Below are positions 34,953 through 44,195 of a stretch of 64,000 nucleotides of DNA, in pieces (positions within the stretch are counted from its first letter, which is position 1; every line of letters starts with the position of its first letter). The DNA lies in NCBI GenBank assembly GCA_965222205.1, contig OZ244932.1, positions 2,790,001 through 2,854,000 on the forward strand. Direction: 5' to 3'. Made by a program: the position numbers and the translations under genes. This stretch comes from RHLJ01 sp965222205 (GTDB lineage Bacteria > Bacteroidota > Rhodothermia > Balneolales > Balneolaceae). Under the pieces are notes generated by a model. The model did no database searches. It was not told where the DNA came from and saw nothing but the letters and a program-made list of their open reading frames with translations.

Positions 34953-37268
34953 ATGAAAAATTTAGGCTTACTTTTATTGTTTCTTTTCTCAATTTCCCAC
35001 ATTGGATTTACCCAATCATCCAATGATTGGGTATTCGATGATTCTGTTCTACCTGAAGTTCATGTCATCATTGAGCCTGACTCTCTGGCTGAAATTTTAG
35101 AATTTGATAACCGTTACAGTAACTACGAATACCCTGCTACTTTTATATTTGTTAAGGGCGAAAAGCGAGACACCCTTGAACATATAGGATTTCGACTCCG
35201 CGGAAACACCTCCAGAGATTCTCAGAAGAGATCCTTTAAAGTTTCGTTTAATACTTTTGTACAGGGGCGTGAATATCATGGTCTGGATAAATTAAATCTG
35301 AATGGAGAGCATAATGATCCTTCAATCATTCGATCAAAACTAAGTTGGGATATTTTTAAAAGGTTTGATGTGCCAGCGCCGCGGGCCAATCACGTAGAAC
35401 TTTATATTAACGAAGAATATTTCGGACTCTATATAAATGTAGAACACATTGATGATGAATTTGTGCAGGACAGGTTTGAGGGAGAAGAAGGAAATTTATA
35501 CAAAAATCTCTGGCCGGCTGATCTTTCTTACATCAGCGAAGATCCAGATGATTATAAATGGAGTCCTGAATGGACTGACCGAAGGGTTTATGATTTAAAG
35601 ACCAATACAGAAGAAGATGATTATTCTGATTTGGCTTCGCTAATTAGCTTTCTGGAGCATTCTGATCCGTCTGAGTTTGAGAATCAGATTGAAGACTACA
35701 TCAATGTTGACGGGGTTTTGCGATGGATGGCTATTGACGTTTTAACCGGAAACTGGGATAACTACTGGTATAATCAGAATAATTACTACCTCTATTTTAA
35801 TACCATAGATCAACGCTTTGAGTTTATTCCCTACGATTATGACAACACCTTTGGAATTGATTGGGTTGGGCAGGACTGGGGCGAACGAGACATAAATAAT
35901 TGGGGACAGGATCAACCTCTCACTAGCAGAATACTTGAGGTTACTGAATATAGAAACCGGCTACATTTCTACATAAACAAAATCATTGAAGAATATTTTA
36001 ATGAGGAAGTTCTTTTTGATGAAATAGATCGTTTAAAAACTATGACGGAAGCAGCAGCCGAGGCAGATACATTCAGAACCAAAGACTATAATTATGGAGT
36101 TGCTGAATATCACGCGTCTTTCAATTCTGCACTTGGTGGACACGTTGATTATGGCTTAAAGCCTTATATCACTACTCGTATAGCTTCAGCTACACAGCAA
36201 TTAGATTTACAAAACATTAGGCCAATAATAAATGATGTGCAGTTAGTTTTATACCCTGATTCGGAATTAGTTTTCACTGTACAAATAACCGATGAAGAAT
36301 TAGATTCAGTAGTAGTGATTATACCTTCTATCGAAGGATGGGATTTTTTTGCCCCTTTGGAGATCGCTCTACTTGACAATGGGAAAAACAGAGATGTAAT
36401 CTCTAATGATGGTATTTACACAGGATCACTAACCGATTTTTTAGGCCAAAAATGGCTCACATACAGGATTAGGGCTAAAGATGCAGAGAACAAATTTAGT
36501 CTTACTGAGACCAAGTTCTTTCAGCTTAATCCTTTACTAGACTCTATTCTAATAAACGAACTCATGGCGAGCAACAGTTCAACTATTTCTGATGAAGGAG
36601 GCGCTTTTGCCGATTGGCTTGAACTTTACAATCCAACCGATTCAGAAATTTCCATGTCTGGTTTCTATTTGTCTGATAATCTGACCATAAAAAATAAATG
36701 GGCTTTCCCTGATACCACCATCCAACCGAATGGATATCTACTTATTTGGATAGACGATGATGAGGAAGAAGGACCTCTTCATGCATCATTTAACCTCAGT
36801 AAAGATGGGGAGGATATCGGGCTTTTTCAAAAGTCTGATGATACCTATCTGACTGTTGATGCTTTCTCCTATTCAGAGCAAACTACCGATATTTCCTACG
36901 GACGAAATGGAGATGGAGGAGAGGAATTTGTATTGTTTGATATTCCTACTCCGGGCACACAAAATGCACTTATCAATTCAAATGAATCTGATCGGGAAAG
37001 CCCAACAGGAATTAAACTCTTCCAGAATTACCCAAATCCATTTAATCCTGCAACAACCATTTCATTCAATCTTGAGAAAACATCCAAGATCAAACTGGAA
37101 GTCTTTTCTGTGGAAGGGCGGCTCATTCAAACATTGGTTGATGCTCGTTTCAATTCCGGAGCTCATTCCGTCCGGTTTGATGCTTCTTCACTTTCAAGCG
37201 GAATCTATTTCTATCGGTTGAGTTCAGAATCCCAATCAATCACAAGAAGATTGGTGTTAATTAAATAG
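34953..37268 (+). CDS. CotH-kinase-like protein with lamin-tail and T9SS domains
   Basis: Counted from ATG at 34953 (an ATG eight codons upstream is possible), this 771-aa exported protein has a signal peptide and a CotH domain at about residues 30-390. CotH features are FRLRGNTSRDSQKRSFKVSF, 'LYINEEYFGLYINVEHID' and 'FIPYDYDNTFGIDW', the last being the D-rich active-site segment. A lamin-tail domain follows at about 530-650 (INELMASNSS, then GAFADWLELYNPTD). The end is a type IX sorting domain (NYPNPFNPATTISF...LSSGIYFYRL). CotH proteins are protein kinases in Bacillus spores; in FCB bacteria the target of such surface proteins is unknown. Confidence 0.9.
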   Translation: MKNLGLLLLFLFSISHIGFTQSSNDWVFDDSVLPEVHVIIEPDSLAEILEFDNRYSNYEYPATFIFVKGEKRDTLEHIGFRLRGNTSRDSQKRSFKVSFNTFVQGREYHGLDKLNLNGEHNDPSIIRSKLSWDIFKRFDVPAPRANHVELYINEEYFGLYINVEHIDDEFVQDRFEGEEGNLYKNLWPADLSYISEDPDDYKWSPEWTDRRVYDLKTNTEEDDYSDLASLISFLEHSDPSEFENQIEDYINVDGVLRWMAIDVLTGNWDNYWYNQNNYYLYFNTIDQRFEFIPYDYDNTFGIDWVGQDWGERDINNWGQDQPLTSRILEVTEYRNRLHFYINKIIEEYFNEEVLFDEIDRLKTMTEAAAEADTFRTKDYNYGVAEYHASFNSALGGHVDYGLKPYITTRIASATQQLDLQNIRPIINDVQLVLYPDSELVFTVQITDEELDSVVVIIPSIEGWDFFAPLEIALLDNGKNRDVISNDGIYTGSLTDFLGQKWLTYRIRAKDAENKFSLTETKFFQLNPLLDSILINELMASNSSTISDEGGAFADWLELYNPTDSEISMSGFYLSDNLTIKNKWAFPDTTIQPNGYLLIWIDDDEEEGPLHASFNLSKDGEDIGLFQKSDDTYLTVDAFSYSEQTTDISYGRNGDGGEEFVLFDIPTPGTQNALINSNESDRESPTGIKLFQNYPNPFNPATTISFNLEKTSKIKLEVFSVEGRLIQTLVDARFNSGAHSVRFDASSLSSGIYFYRLSSESQSITRRLVLIK

Positions 37269-37348
37269 TAACACCCCCCCCTTGCCGAGGGCACCTCTTT
37301 GGGAAAACCCGCCTGTCCGGGAGGCAGGTCTCAAGAGGGGAGTTTTTT
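37269..37348 (+). terminator. repeat-derived terminator between CotH and TonB receptor genes
   Basis: ACCTCTTT (37292-37299) can pair with the AAGAGGGG arm near 37333-37340, followed by GAGTTTTTTCT. Inside lies a GCCTG/CAGGC palindrome (37311-37329) of the GC-rich family seen at 18823 and 19606. The region is a mix of two palindromic repeat families and lies between two convergent genes. Confidence 0.5.
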
Positions 37349-39778
37349 CTAGAACTCCCATTTCACTTGAAACAGGAAGTTTCTTCCCGCTTGCGGATAG
37401 TAATAGTTGAACCGCTGTTCTCCTCCCGCTACAAATCCAAAAGTATACCCATTGGTTTCATACTCATGGTTAAGCGCATTATTGATCAACAGATTCGCAC
37501 TAATTGCTTTAGCAAAACCAATACCGCTTAACTTATAGCTCAAACGCACATCATTTACCAGATATGGATCGATAGACCGGGCATTATTCTGCGTATTATC
37601 CAGATATTGTCTGAAGACATATTTAGTTGTGAGTTCACCGATAAATCCAGCCTTAGTGTAGCTAAGTATAGAATTCGAAATCAGATTTGGAGAAAACGCG
37701 ATGTCTGTTTCCGTAAAAGTTCGCTCAATCTGACCACCGTTATCGTAGTCATCGATGAATTCTGAAATCTGATCAATCTTATTTTGACTGAGCGTGGCAT
37801 TCGCAGCCCATTGCAAGTGACCTGTAAGTTGAACAGCTCCTTCAAATTCGAGTCCAATCCGATAACTATTATCTACATTGTCACGGATGTACGCCCCAAC
37901 ATCGTTCACCTGACCTGTTAGTACCAATTGATTATCATAAAACATCCCGTAAGCGCTCATTCCAAATCGGAAGTCAGACATATCTTTGGTATATCCAGCT
38001 TCGATATTATACAGGGTTTCATGATCCGGCCGACTTTGAATGGTTGAGTTTACATATTCATCCCTTGTTGGTTCTTTGCTCGCCACGCCAAATGAGAGAA
38101 ATGCACGATCTCCAGAGTAATTACGAAATACAATTCCTGCTTTCGGATTAAAAAAGGTGAGTTTATCATTTTGATTGATGGGGATCAGATTCCCTGCCCC
38201 GTCATTTCCTATACCAATGAAATCATAATTAATTGCTCTGATCTGAGCATCACCATACACATTTAGTGTCTCTGTTAATTCATAGTTAAACTTTGCATAC
38301 ACATTCATGTCCAGTTTATCACCATCGTTATCGTAATATCGCTCTTCGATTTCACTGTCACCCGCAAATCGAGCCCAGATAACTTCCCCAAAATGAGCTC
38401 CGTCGTACTGATGAATACCTCCACCAACAGTCAGATCCCAGTCATAGCTATCATACTTAGAAGAAAACACTCCACCGTAATAGTGATTATCCAGCCAGCG
38501 GCGGCGAACAAGATCTGAGTTAGAGGTGTCTGCGGTAATTCCGTAATCACTGAGATCTTCTCCCGCTTTATATTCCTCAAAGTAACCTTCTCCTCGTGTA
38601 TAGTGAAGGGAAGCGTTGGCAGTCCAGTTGTAAGCGAGTTCATAGGAATAATGAAGTTGATAGTAATCCTGACGATAATTGTCTACCTGGTTTTCATAAG
38701 GATCACCGGACTTCTCGGTCCCCGCTTCGTTAAACGTCCGGTTTCCGGCTTCCAAAACGCTCTCTTCCACTCCGTACCACGCCTGATAAGTAATTTCTTT
38801 CCCGGAAAACACATCCGCCCTCAAGATACTTTTCTCTCCTCTTTTTGATCCTGAGAGATAGAAGGAATTCAAATCAGCACTTGCCCGATCGATATAGCCG
38901 TCAGACAAAATCTTAGACAATCGCCCTTCAAACATCCAGCCATTTTCCATCAAGCCGGAGCCTAACTGAATATTCGCCTTTCGGGTATTGAAAGAACCGA
39001 TTCCTGTATTAATCTCAGCAAAAGCTTCTGTTCTGGAAGTATTCGTTTGCAGGTTGATGGAACCTCCGAACGCAGCCGCTCCATTGGTGGAAGTCCCCAC
39101 TCCCCGCTGAATCTGAATATTCTCGATGGATGAAGCGATATCCGGTAAATCCACCCAAAACACACCATGCGATTCCGCGTCATTCACCGGAATTCCGTTG
39201 ATGGTCACATTGATTCGCGCCGGATCAACTCCCCGAATTCGGATTCCTGTGTAACCAATTCCCGCTCCTGCATCGGAAGTCGTTACCACCGATGGAGCCA
39301 AATTTAAAAGATACGGCACATCCTGACCTAAATTCCGCTCTTCCAGTTCTTCTTTGGTGATGTTGGTATACGTGAAGGGAGTGCTTTCATCAACACGGGT
39401 GGCTTCAACAATTAATCCATTGAAAGGTTCCCCAACTATAAGTGGGTCAGGGCTTGAAGACCAATCGTACTCATCCAAATAGATTTCGTAGAAGGTTTTG
39501 GGGCTATTGAGTTGAATTATCTTTGTATCAAACCCGATATAGGTAATTTGAATTTCGTAGGTACTTGCTTCTATTAATTCAAGCTCAAAATAACCTTCTG
39601 TATTGGTAGAAGTTCCATTTGTTGTACCTACCTGAAGTACATTTGCACCTGGTAAAGCCTCTCTCGTCTCCGCATCATATACATACCCGGTGATAGTTTG
39701 CGAATAGCTTTGTGAAAAAATAAACAATGAAAAGATTGCCGCCCACAGCGACATAGAAAAGAATATTTTGGTAAACAT
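37349..39778 (-). CDS. TonB-dependent outer-membrane receptor under TPP control
   Basis: An 809-aa TonB-dependent receptor: signal peptide, a carboxypeptidase-regulatory-like domain (residues 28-100, GYVYDAETREALPGANV), a plug domain (about 130-240, VPYLLNLAPSVVTTSDAGAG, RIRGVDPARINVTINGIPVND) and a 22-strand barrel ending in FLFQVKWEF. A strong GGAGGAATA ribosome-binding site precedes the ATG. The leader carries a TPP riboswitch, so the receptor most likely imports thiamine or a thiamine precursor across the outer membrane. No other thiamine genes are beside it. Confidence 0.92.
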   Translation of the reverse strand: MFTKIFFSMSLWAAIFSLFIFSQSYSQTITGYVYDAETREALPGANVLQVGTTNGTSTNTEGYFELELIEASTYEIQITYIGFDTKIIQLNSPKTFYEIYLDEYDWSSSPDPLIVGEPFNGLIVEATRVDESTPFTYTNITKEELEERNLGQDVPYLLNLAPSVVTTSDAGAGIGYTGIRIRGVDPARINVTINGIPVNDAESHGVFWVDLPDIASSIENIQIQRGVGTSTNGAAAFGGSINLQTNTSRTEAFAEINTGIGSFNTRKANIQLGSGLMENGWMFEGRLSKILSDGYIDRASADLNSFYLSGSKRGEKSILRADVFSGKEITYQAWYGVEESVLEAGNRTFNEAGTEKSGDPYENQVDNYRQDYYQLHYSYELAYNWTANASLHYTRGEGYFEEYKAGEDLSDYGITADTSNSDLVRRRWLDNHYYGGVFSSKYDSYDWDLTVGGGIHQYDGAHFGEVIWARFAGDSEIEERYYDNDGDKLDMNVYAKFNYELTETLNVYGDAQIRAINYDFIGIGNDGAGNLIPINQNDKLTFFNPKAGIVFRNYSGDRAFLSFGVASKEPTRDEYVNSTIQSRPDHETLYNIEAGYTKDMSDFRFGMSAYGMFYDNQLVLTGQVNDVGAYIRDNVDNSYRIGLEFEGAVQLTGHLQWAANATLSQNKIDQISEFIDDYDNGGQIERTFTETDIAFSPNLISNSILSYTKAGFIGELTTKYVFRQYLDNTQNNARSIDPYLVNDVRLSYKLSGIGFAKAISANLLINNALNHEYETNGYTFGFVAGGEQRFNYYYPQAGRNFLFQVKWEF

Positions 39779-39780
39779 TA

Positions 39781-39825
39781 TTCCTCCGATTAAAAAAATT
39801 AGTGATTAATTAATGGGAGGAGGTC
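39781..39825 (-). promoter_or_regulatory. expression platform: SD and anti-SD of the TonB receptor
   Basis: On the minus strand the ribosome-binding site CGGAGGAA (complement of 39781-39788) is preceded by a CCTCCTCCC stretch (complement of 39815-39823) that can base-pair with it. The same 8-mer CGGAGGAA also occurs inside the aptamer (complement of 39851-39858), so the CCTCC stretch has two possible partners. This layout fits translational control. Confidence 0.55.
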
Positions 39826-39849
39826 AACAAAAATGCGATGTGCATTGGT

Positions 39850-39927
39850 TTTCCTCCGCCGGTATTATCCGGATCAGGTATTAGGGTATAATCTCAGCCT
39901 CCACACTTTGAGGAAGCACCCCTAACC
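39850..39927 (-). ncRNA. TPP riboswitch (THI element)
   Basis: On the minus strand the leader reads GGGGTGC, then a GAGG-type P3 arm, CTGAGAT, ACCC, ACCTGATC, CGGATAATACCGGCGGAGGA. These are the conserved CUGAGA, ACCUGAUC and GAUAAUNCCNGCG-type boxes of the thiamine pyrophosphate riboswitch, and a GGTT/AACC helix closes the element. It lies about 70 bases upstream of a TonB-receptor ATG. Confidence 0.95.
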
Positions 39928-39995
39928 GATGGCATAAAGGTAGGGAGTTTGATGAATCAATCACAGTTTTGATTATAAAATTTTGCGGAGATTAA

Positions 39996-40706
39996 TTGGA
40001 TATAAGAATTTTTAATTGTCAAATTGAGACACATTATTATAAAACCCTGATAAAAATGATTTTCGGAGAAGTTTCAAAAAATGGTCATGGATTGGTTCTT
40101 TTAGCTGAATACCATGATTTACAGTTTCTTTATCAAGCTTTAAACAAGATTATTGAATCCGATAATCTAAGTGAATATGAAAGGGAATGGGCTTGCAATA
40201 TAACCTACGAATTAAGAAAAGGTTATGAAGGGACTAGAATAACTCGAGAATTAGATTGTATAGAATACTCAAATAGATATATAGAGCTATCATTTATCTG
40301 GCCTCAGTTTTTACTTTACATGAGTATTATTAGAAAAGGATTAGATTTTGCTTCGTTAACACATAAAGAGAAACTTTACTTCCTGGTCCTAGAATCTACA
40401 GCTAAGGAGGCGATAAGCGATATTAGTAGTGATACGGCTTCTAAAATTTTTAATATTTACCCTATTAATGTTTCAGAAAAATATCTTTTCAATTTTATAC
40501 AGGAAGTAACTATTGATTTTGTTAAAATGAAAACATCAAGAGAGGCAAAAGTAAAAATGATATTTGACTCAGTACTCAAATTAGACTCGCTTTTTTCTAA
40601 AGATTATAAGGCCTACGAGAAAAAAATGGTTTCTTTAGCAAAAGAAAATAATTCCGATCCGAGATTTTTCGAATATTCTGGAAAACTACCTGACTTTGAT
40701 TTATGA
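39996..40706 (+). CDS. uncharacterised protein, DUF6904-like
   Basis: A 236-aa protein with a TTG start at 39996 backed by GGAG five bases upstream. It has no signal peptide and no membrane helix. The first 100 residues (GLVLLAEYHDLQFLYQALNKII, then NITYELRKGYEGTR) resemble small proteins of the DUF6904 type, but the match is by memory of motifs and only tentative. The rest is helical and charged. It is A/T-rich compared with its neighbours and divergent from the riboswitch-controlled receptor, so it may be a recent acquisition. Confidence 0.55.
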   Translation: MDIRIFNCQIETHYYKTLIKMIFGEVSKNGHGLVLLAEYHDLQFLYQALNKIIESDNLSEYEREWACNITYELRKGYEGTRITRELDCIEYSNRYIELSFIWPQFLLYMSIIRKGLDFASLTHKEKLYFLVLESTAKEAISDISSDTASKIFNIYPINVSEKYLFNFIQEVTIDFVKMKTSREAKVKMIFDSVLKLDSLFSKDYKAYEKKMVSLAKENNSDPRFFEYSGKLPDFDL

Positions 40707-40813
40707 GTAAAATAAAATCAAACGTTTATGGGAGATCAAAATCGTTATTCAAACGATTTTGCGAGGGGTGTATAAGACATAGCCAAAAGAACACTCTCCG
40801 TCCCCTCGGGACA

Positions 40814-40829
40814 CCTCCCTCAAGGGAGG
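40814..40829. repeat. CCTCCCTCAAGGGAGG palindrome
   Basis: A member of the palindromic repeat family also at 3896-3911, in inverted orientation: the flanking bases (AGTCCTCCC... with a downstream GACGGAG.GTGTT) match the other copy when reverse-complemented. It sits in a 200-base spacer between the DUF6904-like gene and the M28 peptidase gene that holds no other feature. Confidence 0.7.
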
Positions 40830-40905
40830 ACTATTTGCAACCTTTTCACAAAATTTACATCAAACAGCCTTACCTTTATGCTTTGTCGAAAATCACTATA
40901 TATCT

Positions 40906-42192
40906 ATGCTTAATATCAAACGATTTTTTCTTCCTATACTTTTTTTCTTCTCCATAATTGGTTGTTCTCCATCACAATCAGAGCCTGAAGTTTCCTTATC
41001 TGTAAACATTACTCCTGAAGATGTTAAAACTCACATTTCATTCCTCGCTGCAGATGAACTGAACGGCCGTGAAGCCGGAACTGCAGATGAAGCCAAAGCA
41101 GCCAATTATATCGCCGATTATTTTCGGGATTTCGGACTTGAACCTGCCGGAGATGACCGCACCTTTTTCCAGGAATTCACGATCAATACCGCATTGCTGA
41201 ATAATCCTCATGCTTCGGAAGACGACACAACCGGCGAGAAACGACTTTCAAAAAACGTAGCCGGACTACTTCAGGGAACAGGAAATTCTGATGAACTCAT
41301 CATCATCGGCGCGCATTACGATCACCTTGGATATGGCGAGTTTGGCTCTTTGTACCGTGGAGAGGTTAAGCGTATTCACAATGGTGCTGATGACAATGCT
41401 TCAGGGACAACCGGCTTGTTAGAGCTTGCTCAATATTTTTCTGAAAACCGCCCTGCAACCGATATTCTGTTTCTTGCTTTTTCCGGAGAGGAAATGGGCT
41501 TATTGGGTTCGGCTCACTATGCAAATAATCCTACCGTTGATCTGGATAATGCGCTTGCAATGATCAACATGGATATGATCGGGCGAATGAATGAGGAAAA
41601 GAAGCTGATTATTTTTGGAGTTGGAACTGCCGAAAAGTGGACGGATTTGGCTGATTCTGCAAACACCGGAAACCTGAATCTGGATTTAGTTGAAGATGGA
41701 ACCGGAGCCAGTGATCACACCAGCTTTTATTACAAAGATATTCCGGTACTGCATTATTTTACGGATACTCATTCTGATTACCACAGACCTTCAGATGATA
41801 CCGAATACATCAATAATAACGGAGTAGCACTAGCGCTTCATCACCTGGTTCGTGTGATTGTTCAGCTGGATGAATTGGACAAATCTGACATGGAATTCAT
41901 TGCAGCGCCGGGCGAACAAAGACAAAGTATGCGGCTGGAAGGTCCAACCTTAGGTGTTCTCCCTGATTACGGATATGACGGAGAAGGCATGAAAATAACC
42001 GGAACGAATGATGGAGGAGCCGCTGCTAATGCAGGCCTTGAAGGCGGTGATATTATTGTTGGATTGGGTGGTAAAAGCCTTGAAGACATTTATGGTTATA
42101 TGGAAGCATTGAACGGCCTCAAAAAGGGTCAACTTACCACAGTAACCGTAATACGTGATGGTGAGAGATTGACTTTAGATTTACAGCTGTAA
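40906..42192 (+). CDS. M28 aminopeptidase lipoprotein with PDZ domain
   Basis: A 428-aa lipoprotein: a hydrophobic signal followed by the lipobox ending FSIIGC with Cys20, an M28 zinc-peptidase domain, and a C-terminal PDZ-like domain (GMKITGTNDGGAAANAGLEGGDIIVGLGG). Zinc ligands are the His in AHYDHLG, the Asp in GADDNASG, the Glu pair in SGEEMG, the Asp in NMDMIGR and a later His in HSDYHRPSD. M28 enzymes release N-terminal amino acids from peptides. It should be anchored in the periplasm or on the surface. Confidence 0.92.
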   Translation: MLNIKRFFLPILFFFSIIGCSPSQSEPEVSLSVNITPEDVKTHISFLAADELNGREAGTADEAKAANYIADYFRDFGLEPAGDDRTFFQEFTINTALLNNPHASEDDTTGEKRLSKNVAGLLQGTGNSDELIIIGAHYDHLGYGEFGSLYRGEVKRIHNGADDNASGTTGLLELAQYFSENRPATDILFLAFSGEEMGLLGSAHYANNPTVDLDNALAMINMDMIGRMNEEKKLIIFGVGTAEKWTDLADSANTGNLNLDLVEDGTGASDHTSFYYKDIPVLHYFTDTHSDYHRPSDDTEYINNNGVALALHHLVRVIVQLDELDKSDMEFIAAPGEQRQSMRLEGPTLGVLPDYGYDGEGMKITGTNDGGAAANAGLEGGDIIVGLGGKSLEDIYGYMEALNGLKKGQLTTVTVIRDGERLTLDLQL

Positions 42193-42195
42193 ATT

Positions 42196-43164
42196 ATGGA
42201 TAAAAATAGGTTTAGAAGTTCTACGAAAAAGACTCTGGCTTTAAGAGCAGGGTATCTTTGTTCAAACCCAAATTGTAGAAATAAAACTTCTGGACCTCAC
42301 AAAGAAGATCATAAAGCTATCAATATTGGAGTTGCAGCACATATTCGTGGTGCTAACCCTGGTTCCGCTCGATATGATGATAAAATGACTCCTGAAGAAA
42401 GAAGTAATATCATTAATGGGATTTGGCTTTGCACAAATTGCTCTAAGCTTATTGATGACGATGAAAAAAAATTCACTCTAAAAGTTTTGTATAAGTGGAA
42501 AGAAAATCATGAAACTCATATAGAAAAAGAGTTAAATGGACTAAGTCCTAGTTTTCAAAAAAGAGAATTAATTCTTGAAAAATTTAAAGGTGAACATCCT
42601 GCCGCTCGTCAAATTGCAATAGATAAACCTGAGCATTGGGAGTTCCTCTTAGCCGCTGAACTATTGAGAAATTTTTTTAAAGAAAAGGTTTCTCAATACG
42701 AAAATATCCATAAGGGTTTAGCTCTCAAGAAAAGTAAATATATACCAAAAGATAATTTCCTTGATTGGTCGAGAGAGAAAAATCAAGATTTCACAAATTT
42801 GATAAGTTATTTTAAAGTTGTAGCAGAAGAAGAGCTTATTAAATCATTTGGAGATCTTGGCGTGGCAGGTGATGAGTTTGAGATTTTAAAAGCCTGCAAC
42901 TTATTTAAAAAAGGATATGATGGAATAATAGCATGGGAGTTAGATTTATGGAGAACAATTTTTCCAACTGAATTGAAGAGTCTAAAACATACTATGCAAG
43001 GATGGCCGAAACAAATGCTTTACGAAATGGGAAAAATCCACCAAGAAATTACAAAGCCTTTTTTAATTGATCCTAAACCAGAAGGAACCTTTCGTATAAA
43101 TTTAAAATTCGATTCTCCAGATGGGCTTGATACTTTTGTAGATGACCTAAAAAAATTATTCTAG
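42196..43164 (+). CDS. HNH nuclease-type protein with unknown C-terminal domain
   Basis: A 322-aa protein. The first 110 residues form an HNH-type zinc domain: LCSNPNC and LCTNC supply the zinc cysteines, the first HNH His is in AAHIRGA, and Asn is in IINGIW. The motif CTNCSKLIDDD has Ser at the position where many members have His, so activity is uncertain. Residues 115-322 match no family I recognise; that half is helical and Lys/Glu-rich. The gene is A/T-rich and fits between the M28 and TPR genes with three- and four-base gaps. It may be a DNA-targeting effector, possibly defence related. Confidence 0.65.
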   Translation: MDKNRFRSSTKKTLALRAGYLCSNPNCRNKTSGPHKEDHKAINIGVAAHIRGANPGSARYDDKMTPEERSNIINGIWLCTNCSKLIDDDEKKFTLKVLYKWKENHETHIEKELNGLSPSFQKRELILEKFKGEHPAARQIAIDKPEHWEFLLAAELLRNFFKEKVSQYENIHKGLALKKSKYIPKDNFLDWSREKNQDFTNLISYFKVVAEEELIKSFGDLGVAGDEFEILKACNLFKKGYDGIIAWELDLWRTIFPTELKSLKHTMQGWPKQMLYEMGKIHQEITKPFLIDPKPEGTFRINLKFDSPDGLDTFVDDLKKLF

Positions 43165-43168
43165 AGTA

Positions 43169-44113
43169 ATGAGAAACCTAGCTACCAGCCTTGTTTTAGT
43201 TTTTTCAATCACATGTAATCAAGTTTCCGAACCCTCCTTCAAATCAATCCCGGAAAATAGTTCGGCTGAAACAATTTCACTCCTTGGGGATTCCCTCCGA
43301 CCTCCCGCATTGAGTGATAGCATCCGTGCGGTCTTTGTTCAAAACCTGGTAGAAGCGGGCGAAGATTATAAAGCAGATTCCACCAGCATTGATAACATTA
43401 TTTGGTATGGCAGAAGACTGGCTTATCTGGGAGAATATCAAAAAGCGATTGAAGTGTTTAGCAAAGGAATTGAACTGCACAAAAACGAACCCCGACTTTA
43501 TCGCCATCGCGGACATCGTTATATCACCCTCAGAGCTTTTGATCATGCTGTCGCAGATTTTGAAAGAGCAGGGGAACTCATCACCGGAAAAGAAGATATT
43601 GTGGAACCCGATGGTCTACCCAATGCTCGTAATATGCCAAGAAGTTCTCTTCATACGAATATCTGGTATCATCTGGGCCTGGCTTACTATCTGATCGAAG
43701 ATTTCGAAAACGCTGCAAAAGCATACCAAAAGTGCATTATGGCAAGCACTAACGATGACATGCTGATCGCCGCTGTTTACTGGTACTATATGACTTTAAA
43801 ACGTAGTGGTCAGGACGAACTTGCCGGTAAGATTATTGAACCCATTCATGCAGATATGGATGTTATAGAAAATGATAGTTATCTGAAGTTACTGCTGGTT
43901 TTTAAAGCTGAGTTTGATCCTGAATTAATTCTAAATGAAAACTCATACGCTCTCTCAAATGCTACCACCGGCTATGGAATCGGAAACTGGCACTATATCA
44001 ATGGACGAAAAGAGCGAGCGTTGGAAATCTGGAACCAAGTGTACGAAGGAAGCAGCTGGACCTCATTCGGATATATTGCCAGTGAAGCGGAATTAGCCGG
44101 AAAACATGAGTAG
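43169..44113 (+). CDS. TPR lipoprotein
   Basis: A 314-aa protein whose N-terminus (MRNLATSLVLVFSITC) is a lipoprotein-type signal with a Cys at residue 16. The mature part carries tetratricopeptide repeats, clearest in 'AYLGEYQKAIEVFSKGIELH', 'RHRGHRYITLRAFDHAVADF' and 'WYHLGLAYYLIEDFENAAKA'. TPR lipoproteins act as binding platforms in the periplasm. It follows the HNH gene by four bases and shares a terminator with the convergent M14 gene. Confidence 0.8.
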   Translation: MRNLATSLVLVFSITCNQVSEPSFKSIPENSSAETISLLGDSLRPPALSDSIRAVFVQNLVEAGEDYKADSTSIDNIIWYGRRLAYLGEYQKAIEVFSKGIELHKNEPRLYRHRGHRYITLRAFDHAVADFERAGELITGKEDIVEPDGLPNARNMPRSSLHTNIWYHLGLAYYLIEDFENAAKAYQKCIMASTNDDMLIAAVYWYYMTLKRSGQDELAGKIIEPIHADMDVIENDSYLKLLLVFKAEFDPELILNENSYALSNATTGYGIGNWHYINGRKERALEIWNQVYEGSSWTSFGYIASEAELAGKHE

Positions 44114-44146
44114 TTTACATTTGGATTTTAAGAAGTGATCTAATAA

Positions 44147-44175
44147 AAAAGGCGTGAGGAATCCCCACGCCTTTA
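44147..44175. terminator. bidirectional terminator between TPR and M14 genes
   Basis: The stem AAAGGCGTG (44148-44156) / CACGCCTTT (44166-44174) lies between two convergent genes, with A-runs on the left and T's on the right, so it can serve both. Confidence 0.85.
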
Positions 44176-44195
44176 TATATCCATAACTTTCTATT

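Noticed and set aside
40703..40957. An 84-residue plus-strand open frame overlapping the M28 gene start
   Set aside because: It spans the palindromic repeat, overlaps the well-supported M28 lipoprotein start, and has no recognisable features.
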